The position numbers and the translations under genes are program-made. From Bacteroidales bacterium (GTDB lineage: Bacteria > Bacteroidota > Bacteroidia > Bacteroidales > P3), in NCBI GenBank assembly GCA_017550405.1, contig JAFZPH010000022.1:1-64000 (forward strand): a DNA stretch of 64,000 nt. The letters are read 5' to 3'. The notes under the pieces were generated by a model. It was not told the DNA's origin, did not search any database, and worked only from the letters and a program-made list of their open reading frames with translations. Of this stretch, positions 8,228 to 17,908 are shown one piece after another (within the stretch, counting starts at the first letter, position 1; every line of letters begins with the position of its first letter).

Positions 8228-8488
8228 TAAACCCACATCTGCCATTAGGAAACCGAAAGCTCCTACGGAGTATCTTTGGCAAGGGGTAATATGTTGTCTA
8301 TTAAGCGAAAACTCCTACGGAGTGACTGCCGAATCGTGCAATGCATGGGGAATCGCCCTGCCCCGGAGGGGCTTTCGTTTAATAGCATATCACGTTGTTG
8401 TACAGATATATTCTCCGTAGGAGATTTCGAATAGGTATATTGCAATGACCGATTTGGGTTAAACCCAAATCTGCCAATAGTCCGTCTT
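8228..8488 (-). repeat. dispersed intergenic repeat family B, copy 1
   Basis: Read on the - strand, two blocks (8228-8257 and 8304-8363) match 21334-21414 closely. They include TTTCGGTTTCCTAATG and TTGCACGATTCGGCA. The copy holds two CGAAARCTCCTACGGAGT motifs (8257 and 8307), another TCTCCGTAGGAGA near 8410, and a palindrome GATTTGGGTTAAACCCAAATC at 8447-8467. Confidence 0.75.
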
Positions 8489-8824
8489 TTCCTTTTTTCT
8501 GGTCTGTCTTTCAGCTGTAGACCTGTACAGTGTACGCTGTATCGTCCTCATCTCTTCATTCGTTTTTCATTCTTTGGACGCTCATTGTCCGTCAGGATAA
8601 CAGACAACGAACGGACATCCTTTATTTAACAATGCCGCATTGATACAACGATGATACATAAGGTTCTGTTTTATGTGTACGTGAACAACATAGAGAAGAG
8701 TAAAGCGAGGCTGGAGCGGAAGATAAAGGCGGTGCTGGCGGAAAAAGCGAGAGGCATCACAGGGAACAGCGATATAACTGCCTTGGCTCCATAAAACAAA
8801 AAAAGAGAGTACCTTTTGGGGCAT

Positions 8825-8880
8825 CCCCCCCCGAAAAAAACGAAAAAAAGTTTGTATATTGTTTTTTTTTTTTATATTTG
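8825..8880 (+). promoter_or_regulatory. promoter with homopolymer runs, -7 box TATATTTG
   Basis: TATATTTG (8873-8880) fits the Bacteroidota -7 consensus, and a TTTG at 8851-8854 is a candidate -33 element. A run of 12 T (8862-8873) lies between them. Runs of 8 C (8825-8832) and twice 7 A precede. Slippage in the T run would change the spacing and so the strength of this promoter. Confidence 0.65.
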
Positions 8881-8927
8881 CATATCTGCTTACCAAATAA
8901 TATCATTCACTCAACAAAGCCAACACC

Positions 8928-11900
8928 ATGAAACACAAATCAATATACCTAATAATTCTTTTCAGCACAATAGTGCTGAAAGTGTATTCACAGGTTTCAC
9001 CTACCGTACGTATCATTCCTTTGGGCGACAACCAATGCATCACATACAATCCGCATGGAAATTATTTGTTCGACAATTCCCCTGTCATAAAAACATGCAA
9101 AGGGAACACCGTCACATACGAAGCCGTTGGACAAAACCTAACCTCCTATACATGGACTGTAACTGGTGGCAGCTTACAACTATCACAAAACAATCAGCAA
9201 TGTACCGTGACCTGGGGAAACGACGACCATGGCAGCATCGAGGTGACATGCACTACAAGTTCGGAGGAGACTTGCGCCGACAGGCTGAATGTATACATAG
9301 AGGACAAGCCTACATGTCGCTCCATTTCAACACCGGCCTATTACATTAACCCGATCAACCCAAGCGAAAAGATTATTCATGTCTGCCTTGGAGACAGTCT
9401 GATATTCACCGACAACAGCGTCTCGCCCTCTTCACCCATAGTAAGCTACTACTGGGCATCGCCATGGGGTACCTCAGCAAACAGGACATACTCATTTTCC
9501 GCACAATCCATCGGCAGTGACTTCGAACTAGTCCATAGGATATATAACGAATGCGGATGCTATGATGAAGAAACCATTTCTATCATTGTAGACGAAGCCT
9601 GTCCGCTTGAATTGAGCTGCTATGGAACTGTTTGCGCCCACTCTTCGGCCGATTACTTTGTCAATTCTCCGACCTGTTCCTCATACCACTGGGACGTTGA
9701 CGGCGGAACCATCATTGATGGACAAAACACACAGCATATAAAAGTCCTTTGGGGTGCTCCTGAGACTGGATACGGCACTATTACTTTAGATGCAACCCCT
9801 TGTCAATGCAGCTGCAAGGCAATCAAATCGGTCAGAATCCCTGTCATCTCCGAAAACGTCCCGATTAAAGGACCGGACATCATCTGTAATAACTCTATCG
9901 AGTCGTTCTCGCTGCCCCTTTGGGGTGGGACAGGGTATCACTGGACGGTGTCGCCGGAAAACAACGCAAGCATCATCCAAGCGGACTCAACCAATGAAAT
10001 CCTGCTGAGAACATCGCAAACGGGAACATACACAATTACAGCTACATACAAATGCGATTTCATACATTGCGGACCATATACTGCAACGAAGACCATCACG
10101 GTTAAAGATAATTTGGAAATCACATCGCCCCAAACTGACATTGTTTGTGAAGGAGAAGACGCCACGTTCACCACAAACTCTACTACTGCCAGCTCCTGGT
10201 CTATCTTTAAAAACAATATACCTGTACACCAGCCATCTTCCCCGTCCGTTGAACTCATATTTGCATTCAGCGACGAAGGGTTTTATACTATAAAAGCCAC
10301 CAACACCGACTTTTGCAACACAGCCGAGATGACGATTGAAGTGGCTCCAATTCCTCCGCAGCCTACAAATATCAATGGGCCGCACGAAATCTGCCCCAAT
10401 AGTTCGGAATATTATACAGCCGAGGCGCTCAGTTCCGACTATTACATCCTATGGGAATGGCACAACGGGGGTACCGACCCCGTCACCTGCACCGGCGAGC
10501 GGGTGATGATTACATTTGGTAGCGAAGCCAGCGACATCAACGTCTACCAGGTGGACAAGCGTACAGGCTGCCACTCGGAAGCGGCAGTACTGCACACCTA
10601 CCTTTTCAACTTCGGCACATGGCCATACAGCAGCCCCATCAAGATGTGCGAGGGGCAGACAAAAAACCTCAACCAGCTGACGCTGCATCCCGATGTCCCC
10701 GTGCTATATAAATGGACTATCGACCCCACCCAAGCCCTCACGGTGGTAGGCGACCACCTGCAGCCGCACATCACATTGATGGCCAACTACTGCGACCCCG
10801 AGGTGAACACCGCCACTTTACGGTTGGATTGGACTGCATGCAAAGTAGATCATGTGAATATCGCCACCGTCATCCTCGGCGAAATAGACCCGCCTGCCAT
10901 CCAGAATGGCGTGTACTGCAGAAGTATCTCCTCCGAACTCACACTTGCCGACGAAGAGGACCTATTGAATGCCGACAAGCAGCAGTCGTACTGGGAAGTG
11001 GAGGGTGTCGGCACCGTCTCAGGCATCCCCGGCCATGTTGTATTCCCCACTACCGGCGTCTACAACATCACCCTGCATTATGTGTCACGCTTTGGCTGCA
11101 CGGTCACCTCTTCCACCCAAGTGAATGTGGGAACCTTCCCCACTGTCGACATGGCCTTTGCCGATGGACAGATTTGCGTCACCGCCCACACTTTTCAGCC
11201 CGTCACCTATACATGGTCTTCCAGTGTGCGGTCCCAAAGTTGCGTCCCCATCCCAACAGATGGACCGATAAGCTGCACTGTTTGCTTGGAGAACGGGTGC
11301 TGCACCATCCTCAACTACATCCCCCCTCCTCAGCCTTGTATCAATGCCTCTGGAATAGAGAACGTTCGGACTCGTTGCTATAACATTGTGGATGTGACTC
11401 TGAACCCCAATGTAATGCTTCCGGCCACGCTCACATTCTATTGTGGCAACATTGCATTAATAAACACCGTGCAGCTAGACGACTACACCTGCACGCTGTT
11501 ACTTCCCTCCCCTGGCATTACTAAAATGCACCTCGAATGGTCCGACATAAACGGTGATTATTGCGAAGACTACCCCTACACCCCTACACCCTCAAGCGAC
11601 TGGCTCAATTTCAGCATTACGGGTGACTGCTCTGGCAATATCATCATCCACGACAATTCGAGCTACGTTTCCACACCGCCAGTCCGCGACGTTACCGTCA
11701 CATACCCCGGGGGCACGCCTATCGCCACCCAATTCACCACCGACCCCACGTTGGTAATTCCGGCATACGCCTCCTCCACAACCGAAATACCATTCCAGAT
11801 ACATATACAATTCGACAACAGCACTACCTGCGCCCTCGATTACAATCGTACTCTCGGTCCCAATCCAATGATAAGAGGACTCACTATCCCCAGCACGATG

Positions 11901-14129
11901 TGCGCAAACACCCCTGCCATCTTCACAGCCGATGCCATAGGCTCTGGATTGGAATACAAATGGAATTTTGGAGACGACTCCTACAACTACGGGAACAATA
12001 TCTATCACACCTATGGTACTACACCTCATAATTGCTTCCTTCAAGTAACCGATGACCACGGATGCATAAAAAACAGAGATTTTTCAGTCACAGTGGTGGG
12101 AAACAACATAGTACGCCGACTATCAAATAGTGACCCTATCGCAAATTGTCCCTCTGACCCATTAGGGTTATTGTATACGGATGATCACTTTCCACAACAG
12201 TATCTTATCCCCAGTAATCAATTCCACTGGACTCCCCAGGTCACCTTTCCCACCCCGTCACCACAGACTTACCAACAACGATTCAACGTATACCAAGGCG
12301 GGGACTTCCGTGTGCTGGAGGTCGATCCAAATACAGGCTGCAAAGGCGAGGCCACGCTCAATGTCAAATACCCGAACGAAATACCCACCTTTATTGTCTG
12401 CAAAGACACGTATTGCCAAGGCGAACAGGCACTGGCCATCGGCAACGCTGGCCCGCAATACCAATACCAATGGGAACTGCACGACCAGAGCGATGCCATC
12501 ATCGGCAGTTCGACAGATGCCAACTACCGTTTCACCGTTCCGACGGGTACCACCTGCACTCTATTCCTGACCGTACGGGAAGGGAACTGCACCGACCCCG
12601 AAGCCCCGATAAGCAAGACCATAAATATCAACTCGCTACCCCCAGCTCCTGTTATCCAATACAACGGTAACCCCTGCATCACGGAAGGCCCCGTGGAATT
12701 GAATGCGGCGGTCAATCCTTCCTACCGCCTTCTTTGGAGCAATGGCAATATCGGGTTCACCACCCAATACCTTACCGACGGACCCGCCAGTGCTTACTAT
12801 ATCGATAACAATGGATGCCATTCGCCTTTGGGAGTTATCAATATACCCAAAGCCCCCGACTTCGACGGGGTGCTGACCGGGTGCTATCCTATCTGCATAG
12901 AAAGCACCGATGCCGCAACAGCCGTATACCAGCTGGGATGCGATGTCGGCGTTGATTGGGAATGGCAACTGGAGGGGAACACCATCAAGAATGGCACGGT
13001 TCCCAGCCCTCCAGCCTCCATCCGTCTTCCCTTGCCCTCTTCGGGCAATTACAATCTCTTTGTGGAAGACTATGGCGAAGGGTGTACCGCGCGCTCGCCC
13101 ACGCTCCAGCTCACTCCCGTCGACTGCGTCTCCGGCAGCGGCGGGTTCATCCCGAGCGAGCACAGGATTGACTGTAGCAAAATACTACTGGGATGCACTC
13201 CAAATGGATGCGAGGTGGAATACAGTGGCTCGGTATACCTGTGCAATCTGTCGCAATCCACAATCAACTTATCCAACATAGGCAGCAATCCCTTGCTCCC
13301 AACCACGTGGTCACCCTCCACGCCTATCCCCATTGCTGCGGGCAACTGCATTACACTGAGCTTCTCCTTCACCTACGATTTCACCACCCCGACGGCAGTG
13401 CAGTTCACCCTCTTCGACGACCTGGGAGCCCCTGTCGGTTCCTTTGCCGTAGAGTTGCTCGACGCCTACGACTGTCTCTCTCCCGGCGACTGCGACCCAA
13501 GTATGCCCATTAGGGTCACCCCTTATCCCAACCTAATCCATCCAGGCGATATGGCCTACTTCTCGCTAAGTTGCGCCCCTGTGACTGGCATGACCATCAT
13601 GAAGGTGTGGTGCGACGGTCCAGGCGAGGTGGTGTCGGGCACTGGCGGTACCAGTTATTCCGGCACATGGATGATTGACTTGAACCGGCTCTCGCAAATG
13701 GCATTTGACGAAGAAGAGATTTGTTTCTATGTGTTGTATTGCATTGATGGGGAAAAACCTTGTGTGACGAAGACCTGCTATAATGCCAATAACCTATATG
13801 ACGAATGTGACGTGAGCCCCCGGGGCATGAGCAACGACAAGAAAGGTGGAAGCGAACTGAGCGAAGGTATGGCCAACGCCGGCACAAGATACAGGCTCCA
13901 TCCCAACCCTGCCACAGGAAAGGTTTGTGTGGTGGATGCCACAACGGGAGATAAAGCCGCGGAGGTGGAATCGGTGACGGTGTTGTCGCTACTGGGGCAG
14001 ACCATGCAGCACTATCCTTATGGCCAGGTAATGCTTGATGTCTCTTCGCTGCCACAAGGCAGCTATATGGTGAAGGTAAACGGTACCGACGGCACCGTGG
14101 AGCATCTGAAACTTGTAAAAATCCATTAA
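8928..14129 (+). CDS. giant multidomain T9SS surface protein with PKD/Ig-like domains
   Basis: The 1733-residue protein has a signal peptide (residues 1-21, ending YSQ). The body is a string of Ig/PKD-like beta-sandwich repeats, many with the form CxGxxxTFTxxxxxxxSWxxx. The clearest PKD domain lies near residue 1010 (EYKWNFGDDSYNYGNN, then VTDDHGCI). Cys is frequent throughout. The end, YRLHPNPATGK followed by LLGQTMQ and GSYMVKVNG, is a T9SS type A sorting domain. This is the build of gliding-adhesin-like surface proteins of T9SS bacteria. No enzyme domain is seen. The first 1.5 kb look more AT-rich than the later part. A second T9SS cargo gene follows after 39 bp. Confidence 0.85.
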   Translation: MKHKSIYLIILFSTIVLKVYSQVSPTVRIIPLGDNQCITYNPHGNYLFDNSPVIKTCKGNTVTYEAVGQNLTSYTWTVTGGSLQLSQNNQQCTVTWGNDDHGSIEVTCTTSSEETCADRLNVYIEDKPTCRSISTPAYYINPINPSEKIIHVCLGDSLIFTDNSVSPSSPIVSYYWASPWGTSANRTYSFSAQSIGSDFELVHRIYNECGCYDEETISIIVDEACPLELSCYGTVCAHSSADYFVNSPTCSSYHWDVDGGTIIDGQNTQHIKVLWGAPETGYGTITLDATPCQCSCKAIKSVRIPVISENVPIKGPDIICNNSIESFSLPLWGGTGYHWTVSPENNASIIQADSTNEILLRTSQTGTYTITATYKCDFIHCGPYTATKTITVKDNLEITSPQTDIVCEGEDATFTTNSTTASSWSIFKNNIPVHQPSSPSVELIFAFSDEGFYTIKATNTDFCNTAEMTIEVAPIPPQPTNINGPHEICPNSSEYYTAEALSSDYYILWEWHNGGTDPVTCTGERVMITFGSEASDINVYQVDKRTGCHSEAAVLHTYLFNFGTWPYSSPIKMCEGQTKNLNQLTLHPDVPVLYKWTIDPTQALTVVGDHLQPHITLMANYCDPEVNTATLRLDWTACKVDHVNIATVILGEIDPPAIQNGVYCRSISSELTLADEEDLLNADKQQSYWEVEGVGTVSGIPGHVVFPTTGVYNITLHYVSRFGCTVTSSTQVNVGTFPTVDMAFADGQICVTAHTFQPVTYTWSSSVRSQSCVPIPTDGPISCTVCLENGCCTILNYIPPPQPCINASGIENVRTRCYNIVDVTLNPNVMLPATLTFYCGNIALINTVQLDDYTCTLLLPSPGITKMHLEWSDINGDYCEDYPYTPTPSSDWLNFSITGDCSGNIIIHDNSSYVSTPPVRDVTVTYPGGTPIATQFTTDPTLVIPAYASSTTEIPFQIHIQFDNSTTCALDYNRTLGPNPMIRGLTIPSTMCANTPAIFTADAIGSGLEYKWNFGDDSYNYGNNIYHTYGTTPHNCFLQVTDDHGCIKNRDFSVTVVGNNIVRRLSNSDPIANCPSDPLGLLYTDDHFPQQYLIPSNQFHWTPQVTFPTPSPQTYQQRFNVYQGGDFRVLEVDPNTGCKGEATLNVKYPNEIPTFIVCKDTYCQGEQALAIGNAGPQYQYQWELHDQSDAIIGSSTDANYRFTVPTGTTCTLFLTVREGNCTDPEAPISKTININSLPPAPVIQYNGNPCITEGPVELNAAVNPSYRLLWSNGNIGFTTQYLTDGPASAYYIDNNGCHSPLGVINIPKAPDFDGVLTGCYPICIESTDAATAVYQLGCDVGVDWEWQLEGNTIKNGTVPSPPASIRLPLPSSGNYNLFVEDYGEGCTARSPTLQLTPVDCVSGSGGFIPSEHRIDCSKILLGCTPNGCEVEYSGSVYLCNLSQSTINLSNIGSNPLLPTTWSPSTPIPIAAGNCITLSFSFTYDFTTPTAVQFTLFDDLGAPVGSFAVELLDAYDCLSPGDCDPSMPIRVTPYPNLIHPGDMAYFSLSCAPVTGMTIMKVWCDGPGEVVSGTGGTSYSGTWMIDLNRLSQMAFDEEEICFYVLYCIDGEKPCVTKTCYNANNLYDECDVSPRGMSNDKKGGSELSEGMANAGTRYRLHPNPATGKVCVVDATTGDKAAEVESVTVLSLLGQTMQHYPYGQVMLDVSSLPQGSYMVKVNGTDGTVEHLKLVKIH

Positions 14130-14168
14130 CCAGAAATATGTAATCATTTAATAAACAGGAGGTGTATC

Positions 14169-16814
14169 ATGACTTTCAAACAAATAAAATCAATCGGCAC
14201 CCTTGTACTACTGTGCATGCTAACCAACACCGTAATCGCCCAAAGATCAGAATTCCGGTGGGCACAATATATAATGGGGTACTTCGACGCAGCATTACGA
14301 GACCGAGCAGAAATAGTGGTTGACAGCGATGGGAATACCTATATAGCCACGCCAACCTATCAATGGGATATGTGGCGTGACTACAGCTACGTGGACGAAG
14401 CCTACGACAACGACAGTTGCGCATGCGAGAGAAATCAAATCATTGCGAAACTGGACACGGCGGGCAATCCTGTATGGGTCAAATCGCTAAGAACCAATTT
14501 AATGAGTGGCAGTGGCAGCTATAGACCAGCATGGATGGCCTTCGATAATCTCTATCTTAGGGATAGCCTACTATATTTCACTGTAAGTTTCTTTGGCGAT
14601 AATAACAAGTTCAATACCTGCCGAGAGTACATTTGGTTTTTTGACACATTATATATCGACCCCATGATTCGAGATTATAGGACAAATAATTACCATCTGC
14701 CCGACAGCCTGCAAGGATTCCCTTTTAATGCCTATAACCACTCAGCTTTTTCAGCATCTGTGATCATGGACTTGGATGGAAATGTGATTGAACGCCATCC
14801 CTATTGGTGCTCGTTACGTGCGATGAGTCATTCCCCAGGAAGACCCAGCATCTATACTCATTTTTGTACTCTTGCTACGGGTAAGGGAGCTCCTTCTATT
14901 ATGGATTCACAGAAGAATACGCACCTCTTTTTCCCATTATCCATTGCTACTAGCGACGAATATTTGACATATCTGGAATCCAGCCTAATAACGGAAAATG
15001 ATAGCGTGGTAATATGGTTGCCGCCCGTCACAGACCGGGATGATTCATTGAGTTTATGGGTCCATATTATCATCGATTCGAACCAGCATATCACCAGTGT
15101 GCGACGCATGGTGCAGGATGTCGACCGGCCGTTAAGCCAGACTATTGACCCGCTCGGCTATAAATGGATGTGGGTGGATTTTGATATAAAAGGTATTTCT
15201 GTCGATGAGGAAGACAATATCTATCTGACCGCCAACTGTATCGCCCCCTTTTGGGATTGGCGTCAACGTTGGCTAAACGGAATTCAATACCAAGACTCTA
15301 CAGGGGAATTACACCCATATCCATATAAACCTCTCATTGAATTTCCCTACCATATCTTCCTCGACTCAGTGCATTATATCACCGTCGAAAACCTTGCCCA
15401 CTCGTCATGCACTCCCATCATTATCAAATACGACCCAGAAGGTAACATACTATGGTGCAACCAGCTATACGAAGAGTATGAAGACACCATCAAAGTTGTA
15501 GAGATTGGAACCCTTGAAGGGGCACCCCTCATTGACTCCTCTTACGTCTATGTCCGGCAAGAGCAAATGAATTTGTATTACGGTATATATGATTATTACC
15601 GAATCCCCCTCCCACCGACAGCCCAATGGATAGAAGACACGTTATTACCCAAATACTATTACCTTGACTCGGCTCACACCCAAAGACTAATGCTGCCCGA
15701 AATAGACGAACCCGACTCAATGTATTATCATTATATGCTTAATTACAATTTCGGTGGAGACTCTGGATATTGGACGTACCGAACTATTTACAATTCCCCC
15801 TACTTTATCGCATACGACAGAGCCACCGGCGAGGCTGTCAAAGCAGTCTACCCTTTACAGGATCGGTTTGAAACCGACAAGACTACATATACCCGAAGCT
15901 ATAGTCTTGCCTCGAATGTCAAACCAGAGATATACCGTGATGGAAAAATCCTGATGGTTACTCAATTAAACTACGCTAATCGCAGTCCCAGACACAGTTG
16001 GAGAGACCAAATGTATTTATTAGATAACCGTTTGATAGAAGTGGATGTCAACACCAACCATACCGAAACGATTGATTCAACACTGTATTTGTATTTGGGA
16101 AATTATAACATTAACGGACTTAGCGACGACGGTCGATTTATATGTGAAACGACTAAACCTGCAGGAGGGACTCCACCCACTACGATACCGCCTAATGTAG
16201 AGAGTTCCGCACCTATTTTGTTCAGTTATTATCTGCCCGAATACGACAAACGGCGGCTGGAGCCATGCCCACCCGTGGAGAACACCGCCCTCACCTATCG
16301 CAACGACTTCACCGCCGAGCTGACATGGCGACACGATTCGGCACACTACACCTATCAGGTGGCGCAACTCACCGCCGACGGCACAGAAACCCCACCCGAC
16401 AGCGCGGCATGGGAAGAGGCTTTCGTGACCGAGACGGCAGACACTGCATTGACGCTGACGTTAGACACCTGCGTATGGCTGCGTGTGCGCGGCATCTGCA
16501 GCGAGGACAATCCCGGTCTCTGGAGCGAGGCGGTGATGGCCTGCCCGCAAGTGGGCACCACACCCGCACAACCCACCCCCGGCATCATACTAATGCCAAA
16601 CCCCTCGAACGATGCCGTGGTGGTGGCCGACTCGTGGTCGGAGACACCCAGACACGATGTAAAGGAGGTGCAGGTGATCTCACCCCTTGGACACACAGTG
16701 CTATACACGAAAGGAAGCGCCCGCTTCAACGTGAGCAGCCTGCCCGCCGCCACCTACTTTGTGAAGGTGGTCACACGGCACGGCACTTACCTGCAGAAAC
16801 TGGTGGTGGAATAG
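14169..16814 (+). CDS. T9SS surface protein with propeller-like repeats and Fn3 domain
   Basis: A signal peptide (residues 1-24, ending VIAQ) leads into a region with SBBP-like beta-propeller strands, for example DSDGNTYIA, KLDTAGNPVWVK and KYDPEGNILWCN. From about residue 698 (PCPPVENTALTYRNDF) comes an Fn3-like domain, then a T9SS type A sorting domain (LMPNPSNDAVVV, then ATYFVKVVTRHG). The AGGAGG at 14157-14162, 6 bp before the ATG, is an unusually strong Shine-Dalgarno for this phylum. Base composition changes visibly near 16255, just where the Fn3 domain starts. Ligand and function are unknown; the gene probably shares a transcript with the 1733-aa neighbour. Confidence 0.8.
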   Translation: MTFKQIKSIGTLVLLCMLTNTVIAQRSEFRWAQYIMGYFDAALRDRAEIVVDSDGNTYIATPTYQWDMWRDYSYVDEAYDNDSCACERNQIIAKLDTAGNPVWVKSLRTNLMSGSGSYRPAWMAFDNLYLRDSLLYFTVSFFGDNNKFNTCREYIWFFDTLYIDPMIRDYRTNNYHLPDSLQGFPFNAYNHSAFSASVIMDLDGNVIERHPYWCSLRAMSHSPGRPSIYTHFCTLATGKGAPSIMDSQKNTHLFFPLSIATSDEYLTYLESSLITENDSVVIWLPPVTDRDDSLSLWVHIIIDSNQHITSVRRMVQDVDRPLSQTIDPLGYKWMWVDFDIKGISVDEEDNIYLTANCIAPFWDWRQRWLNGIQYQDSTGELHPYPYKPLIEFPYHIFLDSVHYITVENLAHSSCTPIIIKYDPEGNILWCNQLYEEYEDTIKVVEIGTLEGAPLIDSSYVYVRQEQMNLYYGIYDYYRIPLPPTAQWIEDTLLPKYYYLDSAHTQRLMLPEIDEPDSMYYHYMLNYNFGGDSGYWTYRTIYNSPYFIAYDRATGEAVKAVYPLQDRFETDKTTYTRSYSLASNVKPEIYRDGKILMVTQLNYANRSPRHSWRDQMYLLDNRLIEVDVNTNHTETIDSTLYLYLGNYNINGLSDDGRFICETTKPAGGTPPTTIPPNVESSAPILFSYYLPEYDKRRLEPCPPVENTALTYRNDFTAELTWRHDSAHYTYQVAQLTADGTETPPDSAAWEEAFVTETADTALTLTLDTCVWLRVRGICSEDNPGLWSEAVMACPQVGTTPAQPTPGIILMPNPSNDAVVVADSWSETPRHDVKEVQVISPLGHTVLYTKGSARFNVSSLPAATYFVKVVTRHGTYLQKLVVE

Positions 16815-16816
16815 AA

Positions 16817-16885
16817 TATGTTTATGGATGTTGATATGGTGCGAGCCGTATAAACGTATCAACGTATCAACGTTCTTAACGCATT
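16817..16885. repeat. inverted 8-nt arrays, copy of the 1479-1514 core
   Basis: The right arm reads TAAACGTA, TCAACGTA, TCAACGTT, CTTAACGC (16851-16882); the left arm contains ATGTTGATATGG. Read on the - strand, 16828-16863 matches 1479-1514 in 34 of 36 positions, including the loop. It begins 3 bp after the stop of the upstream gene. Confidence 0.85.
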
Positions 16886-16901
16886 CATACCACACGCATA
16901 T

Positions 16902-17465
16902 TCAATATTCGGTGATTTCGGTGAACTGGCGCCAGCCCACGGCCTGATGGTAGGCCTCGTAGGTGGCCATGGGCACCCGCACGGGGATGTCGAGGTCGAC
17001 TTGGTCGAAGGATGACTCGTCGAGCTTGGGCGGCTCGGGGTTCTGGGAGACAATGTACTCAATGCGTTTGCAGCCGGCAAAAGCCCCTTCGCCAATCTCT
17101 TTGACGGTGGCGGGGAGGGTGAGGCGCGTGATGCGGTCGCAGCCGGCAAAGGCGAAATAGCGGATGGCGGTGACGGTGTAGAGGGTGGTGTCGTCATCGT
17201 CGGGGTTGGCATTGCGCCCGCGTGAACGGTCGGGGGTGACTACATCGGGAATGACAAGCTGGCCGGAGGGCTTGCGGAAACCTTTCCAAGGTTCCTCTTC
17301 GCTATTGCCGGGGTAGGTAACCTCGACGGTGGGGCCGTTCTTACCACCTGTGGAGGTGATGTAGAAGTAGAGGGTGTTGCCGCCAATCTTCTTGGCGAAG
17401 TCGTACTCCTGTGCCATCAGACAGACGGGAAACAGGAGCATCATAATCATTGATGTCTTTTTCAT
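16902..17465 (-). CDS. small secreted BspA-like LRR protein
   Basis: The protein of 187 residues has a signal peptide (MKKTSMIMMLLFPVCLMAQ). After a beta-rich N-terminal segment like that of BspA proteins (GGNTLYFYITS) come only one or two LRR_5 repeats (IRYFAFAGCDRITRLTLP and IGEGAFAGCKRIEYI), then the closing domain that normally ends such arrays (PRVPMATYEAYHQAVGW form). There is no T9SS tail. It looks like a stripped-down version of the protein at 1637, which has many repeats. It may be a natural short form or the product of repeat loss. It lies convergent to the 881-aa gene. Confidence 0.75.
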   Translation of the reverse strand: MKKTSMIMMLLFPVCLMAQEYDFAKKIGGNTLYFYITSTGGKNGPTVEVTYPGNSEEEPWKGFRKPSGQLVIPDVVTPDRSRGRNANPDDDDTTLYTVTAIRYFAFAGCDRITRLTLPATVKEIGEGAFAGCKRIEYIVSQNPEPPKLDESSFDQVDLDIPVRVPMATYEAYHQAVGWRQFTEITEY

Positions 17466-17498
17466 GCATTAATTAACGTTTATGTCGGAAAAATATTG

Positions 17499-17506
17499 TA
17501 TTTTTG
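17499..17506 (+). promoter_or_regulatory. Bacteroidota -7 box (TATTTTTG)
   Basis: TATTTTTG fits TAnnTTTG and lies 26 bp before the ATG of the C_GCAxxG_C_C gene, in the divergent gap with the LRR gene. Confidence 0.6.
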
Positions 17507-17532
17507 CAATCCGAATTCTAATTTCTTAAATC

Positions 17533-17904
17533 ATGGACACAAAAGAGATTGAAGCACGCGTAGCCAAGGCACGCGAGTTGCACGACAAAGGAATGAACTG
17601 CTGCCAGGCGGTGGTGATGGCATACGCCGACAAGCTACCCATAGCGGCGGAAGAGGCAATGAAGATGGCCTCCCCCTTCGGACGCGGGATTTCAGGGCTG
17701 CGAGAGACCTGCGGCTGCGTGACAGGCATGGCCATGGTGTGCGGGCTGTGCGACCAGACGATGATGGTGAAAGGGCTGGGCAACCGTTTCCGCGAGGAGA
17801 ACGGGGAGCTGAACTGCTATAAGCTGCTGCAACTGCAGGGCAAGGACCACTCGTGCAACGACCTGGTGGCCTGCGCCGCCCGCCTGCTGGGGGAGACTTT
17901 GTAG
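17533..17904 (+). CDS. C_GCAxxG_C_C family (probable redox) protein
   Basis: The protein has 123 residues and a family-specific set of cysteines: MNCCQAVVMAYAD near residue 23, FGRGISGLRETCGCVTGMAM in the middle, then single Cys in LNCYKLL, HSCNDLV and ACAARLL. In the C_GCAxxG_C_C family these Cys are thought to hold a metal or redox centre; its precise function is not established. The normal second signature Gly-Cys-Ala appears here as Cys-Gly-Cys-Val. No signal peptide is present, so it is cytoplasmic. Length is usual for the family. The gene stands alone with its own -7 box. Confidence 0.85.
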   Translation: MDTKEIEARVAKARELHDKGMNCCQAVVMAYADKLPIAAEEAMKMASPFGRGISGLRETCGCVTGMAMVCGLCDQTMMVKGLGNRFREENGELNCYKLLQLQGKDHSCNDLVACAARLLGETL

Positions 17905-17908
17905 GAAG

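Larger units (their letters stand above)
8141..8927. other. 787-bp gap with dispersed repeats and a promoter
   Basis: No convincing gene is seen here; the open frames have no family features and change with the repeats. The left half holds repeat family B (8228-8488). The middle (8490-8800) shows nothing recognisable except an imperfect hairpin near 8587-8605. The right end carries homopolymer runs and the promoter of the next gene. Confidence 0.7.

Noticed and set aside
8004..8420. Small proteins predicted in the gap after the AlgX-like gene
   Set aside because: They consist of translated repeat family B and have neither promoter nor conserved start.
8582..8610. Fourth copy of the 101-bp element
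   Set aside because: A hairpin resembling the inner part of copy 2 is present, but the inverted ends at the right distance are not.
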